From: an uncultured Saprospiraceae bacterium
GTDB lineage: Bacteria; Bacteroidota; Bacteroidia; Chitinophagales; Saprospiraceae
Reading direction: 5' to 3'
DNA length: 63,846 bases
Assembly: GCA_937961455.1 (NCBI GenBank)
Contig: CALGNN010000018.1
Location: 1 to 63,846, forward strand
Notes under the pieces: model-generated
Database searches by the model: none
Told to the model about the DNA's origin: nothing
The model's input: the letters and a program-made list of their open reading frames with translations, nothing else
Part shown: in pieces, positions 9,045-14,703 of the stretch
Numbering within the stretch: the first letter of the stretch is position 1
Layout: every line of letters begins with the position of its first letter
Made by a program: the position numbers and the translations under genes

Positions 9045-9140
9045 TAAGAAAATTTTTGGAGTGCTTTAAATACATAAAACTACTTGAGAAGTCAATTGAA
9101 AAAATAAATTTCTTTGCCTTTACAAGCAAAATAGGCTTAT

Positions 9141-9782
9141 TTACTTTGGTCTAATTTTCGCTCCAGGTTTTGGTTTAATCTTCGCTCCAGGTTTCGACAT
9201 TTCCGCCTGGTCGTCGGGTTCTGTCTCGCTATTAAAATTACGAATTTGTTCCTTTAAAGAATCCATTTCTTTTTCTAACTCTTCAATGTTTAATTGAATT
9301 TTAAACAAGTTGGCACCCGGTAATGTAAAAGTCTCTTCTTTTCTTAAACTCTTCAATTCTCTCAATTTCAAACTCGCTTCTTCTTGTAATTTAGCTAATC
9401 TATCAAGCTTTATTTCTTGTGGCTTTGGCACTTCGACAAGTACCTTTGGAGCATCGATTGGAGCGTCTTTTGCAAGGGTATCAGGTGCTTGAGTATCAAT
9501 TGGACTTTGCTCTTTTTCACCACCTAAGTCTACTTCGTCATCTTCCAGTTCTTCAATAAGCATTAAAATTGAAGCTTTGATTTTGTTTTGTGCTATTCTA
9601 CCATTTTCCTCTGAAATGAGCTCATTAGCCAGTTTCTTTTTTAATTCTTCTTGTCTTGATGAAATCATAATCATCTGGTGTGAATATTCTTGATCATCTA
9701 AAAATTCTAATCGATCTAACATTTGCGAAATGACCTTAGGGATTTTAGCCTTGGCAATGAGTTCTTTCCATTTGTCAATCAT
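9141..9782 (-). CDS. effector-associated-domain (EAD) adaptor with coiled coil and basic GAKIRPK tail
   Basis: 213 aa and the first gene of the six-gene operon. Residues 1-80 contain a helical module, SSRQEELKKKLANELIS followed by NKIKASILMLIEEL, that fits the EAD11-like pattern found next to STAND, caspase and SIR2 effectors (family assignment is inference from the motif). An acidic linker, a proline-rich region and a coiled coil (about 130-185) follow. The last residues repeat PGAKI twice (KPGAKIKPKPGAKIRPK). The same tail ends the gene at the left edge of the window. EADs are thought to bring effectors and NTPases together by homotypic contacts, so this protein is the best candidate scaffold of the system. 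A 96-nt gap separates it from the cyclase; no transmembrane segment is seen. Confidence 0.75.
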   Translation of the reverse strand: MIDKWKELIAKAKIPKVISQMLDRLEFLDDQEYSHQMIMISSRQEELKKKLANELISEENGRIAQNKIKASILMLIEELEDDEVDLGGEKEQSPIDTQAPDTLAKDAPIDAPKVLVEVPKPQEIKLDRLAKLQEEASLKLRELKSLRKEETFTLPGANLFKIQLNIEELEKEMDSLKEQIRNFNSETEPDDQAEMSKPGAKIKPKPGAKIRPK

Positions 9783-9825
9783 AATAGGTTTTAAAAAGGT
9801 TTAACATAAGGTTTTGTAGTATAGT

Positions 9826-9833
9826 CAAAAGTA
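9826..9833 (-). promoter_or_regulatory. candidate -7 element (TAnnTTTG) of the six-gene operon
   Basis: The minus strand reads TACTTTTG, matching the Bacteroidota -7 consensus TAnnTTTG, 44 nt before the adaptor start. No convincing TTTG was found at the expected -33 distance, so the call is tentative. Confidence 0.35.
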
Positions 9834-9888
9834 GTAGATATGAAGATACTTTAATAATAAAAGACAAAAATTAAGTCGATGTCTATAT

Positions 9889-9906
9889 ATCACATGAAAA
9901 TGTGAT
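9889..9906. promoter_or_regulatory. 18-bp inverted repeat, possible operator between divergent genes
   Basis: ATCACAT at 9889-9895 and ATGTGAT at 9900-9906 form a perfect 7-bp inverted repeat with a GAAA spacer. It sits midway between the conflict operon start and the LuxR-type gene, 23 nt before the candidate -7 element of the latter. It could bind a dimeric regulator or form a small hairpin. The half-sites are oriented opposite to a Crp site. Confidence 0.4.
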
Positions 9907-9928
9907 GCCAAGGCCTTGCTTTCTAACT

Positions 9929-9936
9929 TATCTTTG
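9929..9936 (+). promoter_or_regulatory. candidate -7 element of the LuxR-type gene
   Basis: TATCTTTG matches TAnnTTTG, 42 nt before the ATG at 9978. A clear -33 TTTG is not seen at about 20 nt upstream. Confidence 0.35.
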
Positions 9937-9977
9937 ACATAACAACTCCAATTAATAAATCTTGTTAAACACAAACT

Positions 9978-10223
9978 ATGAAAGCCATATTAAATTCAAA
10001 TCCAAAACTTACTCCAAGAGAAATAGAAATTATTCATTACATCGCTTATGAATATTCTACAAAGCAAATTGCAGGTCTTCTTTTTTTAAGTACGGAAACC
10101 ATTAAAACGCATAGAAAGAATATTCTAAACAAGTTGAATGTAAAAAATGTGGCAGGCATCGTAAGAAAGTCTTATATGATGCGCATCCTGAAATTTGAGA
10201 ATCCTATAAAAGAGGCTATATAA
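9978..10223 (+). CDS. stand-alone LuxR/GerE-type helix-turn-helix protein
   Basis: 81 aa that are almost entirely one GerE HTH: LTPREIEIIHYIAYEYSTKQIA, then STETIKTHRKNILNKL as the recognition helix region, then NVAGIVRKS. There is no receiver, autoinducer or ATPase domain, and the upstream region has no open frame that could supply one. Such single-domain LuxR proteins bind DNA as dimers (family knowledge). It is followed 85 nt downstream by a paralogue with the same plan. It is divergent from the conflict operon and so could regulate it; that is inference. Confidence 0.85.
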   Translation: MKAILNSNPKLTPREIEIIHYIAYEYSTKQIAGLLFLSTETIKTHRKNILNKLNVKNVAGIVRKSYMMRILKFENPIKEAI

Positions 10224-10308
10224 GAAATCATCTCAAGGGCTAAAACTACTTCTTTATTAAAACCAGAGAACAAACCATTTTAAAATCCTAATAAAGAATT
10301 ACGCCGCT

Positions 10309-10539
10309 ATGAAAACGCAATGTTTAAGTCTTACGTCAAGAGAATCTGAAATACTCAACTTATTAACTTATGAATACTCAACTAAAGATATCGCCATAGA
10401 ATTATTTTTAAGTTTTGAAACTATAAGATCTCATAGAAAGAATTTATTCAAAAAACTACAAGCCAATAACTTAGCTGGATTGGTGCGAATAGGCATAGAA
10501 GGTGGTTATGTGAATCTTGATGAAAAGGCATCTAATTGA
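10309..10539 (+). CDS. second stand-alone LuxR/GerE-type helix-turn-helix protein
   Basis: 76 aa, paralogous to the preceding gene: LTSRESEILNLLTYEYSTKDIA, then SFETIRSHRKNLFKKL, then NLAGLVRIG. The shared core YEYSTK..A...FLS.ETI..HRKN..KL shows a local duplication. It also lacks a receiver domain and ends with TGA. With its twin it may form homo- or heterodimers that control nearby promoters. A HisKA_3-type kinase lies 1.5 kb downstream; since the usual partner of such kinases is a receiver-LuxR protein, these could have lost receivers, but no direct phospho-acceptor is present. Confidence 0.83.
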   Translation: MKTQCLSLTSRESEILNLLTYEYSTKDIAIELFLSFETIRSHRKNLFKKLQANNLAGLVRIGIEGGYVNLDEKASN

Positions 10540-10662
10540 GGAGAATCTGAAGTTTTTCACTCAATTGGGTGATTGCAAAGTCTATCGTATTGCCTCATCT
10601 TTAATAAACAATATAAATACGTCCAATATATTTTAAACCCTATTTTTTATTTAAAAAATTAC

Positions 10663-11880
10663 ATGATGAAAAAATTATTCAATAGTATTTTTCTGGTCGC
10701 AACTTTTTTATTTGTTTCTAGTGAATTATTAAATGCACAAGTATTTGTTCCAGTTGCCACAAAAGGAGTAAATGGTAACTCTTCCATAACTGATTTTTCG
10801 CCTTTTAATAATACGGTCTTATTGCATGCTATAGAAGGTATAACAGGAGATCCTCAAATGAGATTTGTTAATTCCTCTGCTCCAACTCCTTTTTTCGACT
10901 TGGGGATGGATGGTAATCAAAACTTTACCATAGAATTTAATGATAGCCCTAGATTGGGTGTTTTACAATCTGGAGATGTAGGAATAGGAGCCAATCTTTT
11001 CTTAAATGCATATGGAAATTTTGAAGCAAATATCGTTGGAGTTGATGGAATCTATGGAGTAAACGATATCAGGTTTTTTCCAACGGCTACATCGCCAGCA
11101 ACCATGACAATATCGCCATTGGGAGAGATTAAGATAGAGGCAGAAACTGTAGGTACAGGGAATCTGTATGATGCAGGATTATATGTTGAGACTACTTACC
11201 CTGCAGGATCTAATGTAGACCTTAATGGTATTAGCGGGGTCAACTTGGTTGATGCTGCTGATGGTTATGGTATTGGAGTAAGAGGCGGTGGTGGATATGT
11301 CGGAGTAGCAGCACTGTCAGCTCCAAATGCAGCACCAGGTGGATTTTTCTATTCAGGAACCCAAAGTGTTGGTGGTGGTACTTCAGGAGGAGCCCATGCA
11401 GGTATATTCGCGACTGCAAGTGGAGGAGTGAATAACTATGCTGGATATTTTTCAGGAGACATAGATGTAACAGGTACTATTTTTAATACATCTGACGCAA
11501 AATTCAAGACTGGTATTAAAAAAGCGAGTGGATCTACACTAGCAAAAATTAATCAGTTGCAACCAAAACAATATGAATTTAAATCAGAGTATATTGAATC
11601 AATGAATCTTTCAACAGGTTTGCAAAATGGTTTTATTGCACAAGAACTTCAAGCAGTATTTCCTGAATTAGTAGCTGAACAAGTTATGGTTTCAATCGAT
11701 GATTATAAAACTATTGAAGGAACATATTTAGGTGTGAATTATACAGGAATGATTCCAATTTTAACAAAAGGAATCCAAGAATTAAGTGCTGAAAATGCAT
11801 CTTTAAAAGATCAAAATGAGGCATTAGAAAGTAGACTAGCAAAATTAGAAGCGCAAGTAGAAGCGTTACTTAATGAATAA
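10663..11880 (+). CDS. secreted protein with C-terminal S74 intramolecular chaperone (endosialidase-type) domain
   Basis: 405 aa from the chosen start. Starting at 10663 gives an immediate signal peptide (MMKKLFNSIFLVATFLFVSS, cleavage near LNAQ); an in-frame start 90 nt upstream would bury it. The middle is a glycine-rich beta-structured region like phage-tail or adhesin stems (GVRGGGGYVGVAALSAPN). The C-terminal 130 residues are a peptidase S74 domain: SDAKFKTGIKKASGS (autocleavage typically precedes the SD serine, about residue 277), LQPKQYEF, GFIAQELQAVFPELV, NYTGMIPILTKGIQEL, then a coiled coil. S74 domains trimerise the passenger and cut themselves off (family knowledge). No T9SS sorting domain follows, so the export route past the inner membrane is unclear. 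A terminator follows. Confidence 0.85.
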   Translation: MMKKLFNSIFLVATFLFVSSELLNAQVFVPVATKGVNGNSSITDFSPFNNTVLLHAIEGITGDPQMRFVNSSAPTPFFDLGMDGNQNFTIEFNDSPRLGVLQSGDVGIGANLFLNAYGNFEANIVGVDGIYGVNDIRFFPTATSPATMTISPLGEIKIEAETVGTGNLYDAGLYVETTYPAGSNVDLNGISGVNLVDAADGYGIGVRGGGGYVGVAALSAPNAAPGGFFYSGTQSVGGGTSGGAHAGIFATASGGVNNYAGYFSGDIDVTGTIFNTSDAKFKTGIKKASGSTLAKINQLQPKQYEFKSEYIESMNLSTGLQNGFIAQELQAVFPELVAEQVMVSIDDYKTIEGTYLGVNYTGMIPILTKGIQELSAENASLKDQNEALESRLAKLEAQVEALLNE

Positions 11881-11962
11881 ACTTGCGTCTAAAAGACATC
11901 AGGACATGATTAATGTTTACGACGTACTGTAAACTATTGACAAGTGCTGATAATATATAAAG

Positions 11963-11991
11963 GATTCGACGAAAGTCGGATCTTTTTTTTT
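11963..11991 (+). terminator. rho-independent terminator after the S74 protein gene
   Basis: Stem GATTCGAC (11963-11970) pairs with GTCGGATC (11975-11982) with one G-T wobble and a GAAA tetraloop, then nine T residues. Confidence 0.85.
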
Positions 11992-12093
11992 GCATTCTGT
12001 TTTACCTATAAGTTAAAAGTTTTAGCTTTTACTAGCAATTGAGTAAATATTTCCTAATTTAAGAGCACCCTTATTCATAAAATCAATTGATAC

Positions 12094-14295
12094 TTGTCAT
12101 CTCAAAATTGTATTAAAAAAAACTTCCTTATTTGTTCCTGCGTTTTATTGTCATTTTTTGTCAATATCTGTCCGCAGCTTTTAGCTAATAATATAGACCC
12201 ATATAAAATTGAAATAAGAGAACTCATCTATCTAGATCCGGATAAAGCCTTATCAGAAATTCGTGAGTCAAATACGGAAAATACAGATGATTATTTATTG
12301 TATTTAGAGGCCATGTGTCTTAGCTTTCTTTGTGAGAATGAAGAAGCAAATAAAGTCTTTGAAAGTCTTTTAAATAAGGTACAAGACGAGAACTTGAAGA
12401 TGAGAACTTTTATTGATTATGCGACCCATCTTGGTGCACTTGGCTACACTAAAAAATATAAGAAGATGATTCATGCAATAGATTCTTCTGATATTGACAC
12501 TACAGCATTATATTATCCAAACTACCTTATAGCCAAAGCCAGATTAATAACATCCTTTGATACAGAATATAAAATCTTAAGCAACATTGCCAATAATTAT
12601 ACAGCTCGAGAATATGTAGAAAAACGAATATATGCACTCGTAAGACTTGCCAATCTCCAACGTATCAAGCAGAAGGATACGGAAGCAGGAATAAGAACCC
12701 TTGGGAAGGCAGATTCCATTTCTAGAGTCTTTAATTTTCAAAAAGGGATTGCTTCAACAAAACATTATTTATCTATTTTTCATCGAAAGCTTGGAGCGAA
12801 TGATCTATCATTTAAATATGCCCAAGAGTCCTTAGACATTTATAGAGCTATTAATGATAAAAAAGGTATCATCAACTGCTATGTTGTATTAGGCGCAACA
12901 GCTGTTGCTAATAGAGATACCTTACAAGCTACCGAATACAATATCAAAGCATTAAAATTGGCAAAGAATGCGGGCTTGTTAAGACAACAAACCCATTTAC
13001 TCATAAATAATGCGGGAAATATAGGTGGACTCAATAAGGCCAAGGAAGATCTCAACCGAGCGTTGAATTTAGCAGTTGAAATGGAAGCAAAAGATTTAGA
13101 AGCTTTTGCCAGTTACAATCTGGGAGCTAAATACCAAGAGGAAGAAAATTATTTTACAGCGGATAAATATTATCAAAGAGCATACAATTCATTTTTAGAA
13201 GCAGAGCAACATGCCAATATAGCTTGGGTACTTCCTCGTATTGTTGACCTTTATGTTTTGTGGCAAAAATCTAAACCTGCTGATTATCAATTGAAATACA
13301 ATGATGAACAGCTTGAAGAAATGCTATTAAATTCTTTAAAAGCATCAAAAGAAACAAAGGACTATTTAAATCAAAAAAATACTTATGAAACTCTTATAAA
13401 ATTTTATGAACTAAGAGGTCGTATATCACAAACTAATATTCTAAGGAAGGAATATATTGAAATACAAAAAAAAATATTTGAAAAGGATCAGCTAGAAGCT
13501 GCTGAAAGGTTTGCTGCTGAATTTGAAACGGCAGAAAAGGAAATTGAAATTTTGCAGTTGGAGTCTGAAAAAGAAGTAGCAGAAGTCAAAAGCAAACAAT
13601 TTAAATTTTTGGCTTTTGGTGGAATGGGTTTTATCGCTATGATATCTTTCTTTGGGTATAATTACATTCAATACCAAAATCGAAAAAAGCAAGAAATACA
13701 GAAGGAAAAATTTAGATCAAAATTATCGAGTGATCTGCATGATGATGTTGGGACTATTTTGACGGGTCTTGCTATGCAGTCTGAATTGCTAAGCGACTTT
13801 GTTGATGATTCAAATAAAGCTTTAGTGGAGAATTTGGCCGAGATGAGTAGAGATGCTATGTCCAGAATGAGGGATACAGTTTGGGCGATTGATTCTCGGA
13901 AGGATAAGTTGATTGATTTAAAAGATCGAATTCTGGATTACGGTGAAGAGTCTTTTTCTCAATCTGCCGTTCAATTTATTTTTAATGATGAAAATCTAAA
14001 TATTGAAAAAAATATAGATCCAGAGATTAGACAGAATATGTATCTCATTTTTAAAGAAGCCATAAGTAATATTCTGAAATATTCTAATGGTGATCGGGTA
14101 GAAGCTGAATTAAAAACATCTAATAAAGTACTTCAACTAAGCGTCCGTGATAATGGTGTCTTTGAAGTTTCAAAAATTAAAAAATCTGGAACAGGTCTTA
14201 GTAATATGAAAATGAGAGCTGAAAAAATGGGAGGACAATTTGAGCTGGATACTACTGATGGATTTAAAATCTCTGTAACTGCCTTATTAAAATAG
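12094..14295 (+). CDS. TPR-containing sensor histidine kinase (HisKA_3 / NarL-partner type)
   Basis: 733 aa. The start is a TTG at 12094: an in-frame TGA lies at 12088 and no ATG or GTG precedes the hydrophobic leader (NFLICSCVLLSFFVN), which looks like a signal peptide. A periplasmic region of helical TPR-like repeats spans about 35-450. A coiled coil (AAERFAAEFETAEKEIEILQ) leads to a transmembrane helix at about 504-524. The cytoplasmic part has the HisKA_3 phospho-acceptor His549 in SSDLHDDVGTILTGL, N-box NMYLIFKEAISNILKYS and G-box SGTGLSNMKMRAEKMGG. These kinases normally pair with receiver-LuxR regulators (family knowledge), but none is adjacent; only receiver-less HTH proteins are nearby. 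It converges on the tautomerase gene across a small hairpin. Confidence 0.9.
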   Translation: MSSQNCIKKNFLICSCVLLSFFVNICPQLLANNIDPYKIEIRELIYLDPDKALSEIRESNTENTDDYLLYLEAMCLSFLCENEEANKVFESLLNKVQDENLKMRTFIDYATHLGALGYTKKYKKMIHAIDSSDIDTTALYYPNYLIAKARLITSFDTEYKILSNIANNYTAREYVEKRIYALVRLANLQRIKQKDTEAGIRTLGKADSISRVFNFQKGIASTKHYLSIFHRKLGANDLSFKYAQESLDIYRAINDKKGIINCYVVLGATAVANRDTLQATEYNIKALKLAKNAGLLRQQTHLLINNAGNIGGLNKAKEDLNRALNLAVEMEAKDLEAFASYNLGAKYQEEENYFTADKYYQRAYNSFLEAEQHANIAWVLPRIVDLYVLWQKSKPADYQLKYNDEQLEEMLLNSLKASKETKDYLNQKNTYETLIKFYELRGRISQTNILRKEYIEIQKKIFEKDQLEAAERFAAEFETAEKEIEILQLESEKEVAEVKSKQFKFLAFGGMGFIAMISFFGYNYIQYQNRKKQEIQKEKFRSKLSSDLHDDVGTILTGLAMQSELLSDFVDDSNKALVENLAEMSRDAMSRMRDTVWAIDSRKDKLIDLKDRILDYGEESFSQSAVQFIFNDENLNIEKNIDPEIRQNMYLIFKEAISNILKYSNGDRVEAELKTSNKVLQLSVRDNGVFEVSKIKKSGTGLSNMKMRAEKMGGQFELDTTDGFKISVTALLK

Positions 14296-14297
14296 AG

Positions 14298-14318
14298 ATG
14301 CTACCTGATAGCATTTTT
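14298..14318. terminator. short hairpin between convergent genes
   Basis: ATGCTA (14298-14303) pairs with TAGCAT (14309-14314) across a 5-nt loop, followed by a short T-run. It overlaps the stop region of the minus-strand tautomerase gene and begins 3 nt after the kinase stop. The stem is short, so efficiency is doubtful. Confidence 0.4.
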
Positions 14319-14663
14319 AGTGAGATCAATCCCTTTTTTTAGTTCTTTAATTTCAGTGGACAAAATGACCTTCTTGTCTAAAACATCTTGTTGTAAATAT
14401 TTCTGTAGAAGTCCCATGCCGATATTCGAAAAACTTTCTAAGACTTTTTTGGACCTTCCTTCTCTTAAGCGAATGAGAAGATTTGCCATTTTGTAATTTT
14501 CATCGCCATCAATGATGTAATAGACATCTGATTGCTGTAGACGGCACTTGATGCCCATTTGCGGTGCATGTCCTGTTGCAATTAAACCATCCGCAAGCTC
14601 TTTAAAAAAGGATTGAAAATCCATGTTTACATTACTAGTGCACTCTAAGGTGATGTGTGGCAT
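14301..14663 (-). CDS. 5-carboxymethyl-2-hydroxymuconate isomerase family protein (tautomerase superfamily)
   Basis: 120 aa, the family's usual size. It starts MPHITLECTSNV, so Pro1 would be exposed after Met removal and act as the catalytic base, as in CHMI (HpaF). Other CHMI-like features are the central helix FQSFFKELADGLIATGHAP and the strand VYYIIDGDENYKMANLLIRLREGRS. CHMI works in homoprotocatechuate degradation, but no other genes of that pathway are nearby, so the physiological substrate is uncertain. The upstream neighbour priA ends 40 nt before its start; the two may share a transcript. Confidence 0.8.
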   Translation of the reverse strand: MPHITLECTSNVNMDFQSFFKELADGLIATGHAPQMGIKCRLQQSDVYYIIDGDENYKMANLLIRLREGRSKKVLESFSNIGMGLLQKYLQQDVLDKKVILSTEIKELKKGIDLTKNAIR

Positions 14664-14703
14664 TCAAGTATTATTTAATGAAATAAAAATTAAGGCTTCG
14701 ATA

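Noticed and set aside
9889-9906. Crp/FNR binding site
   Set aside because: The half-sites are inside-out (TCACA before TGTGA), with different spacing from TGTGA-N6-TCACA.
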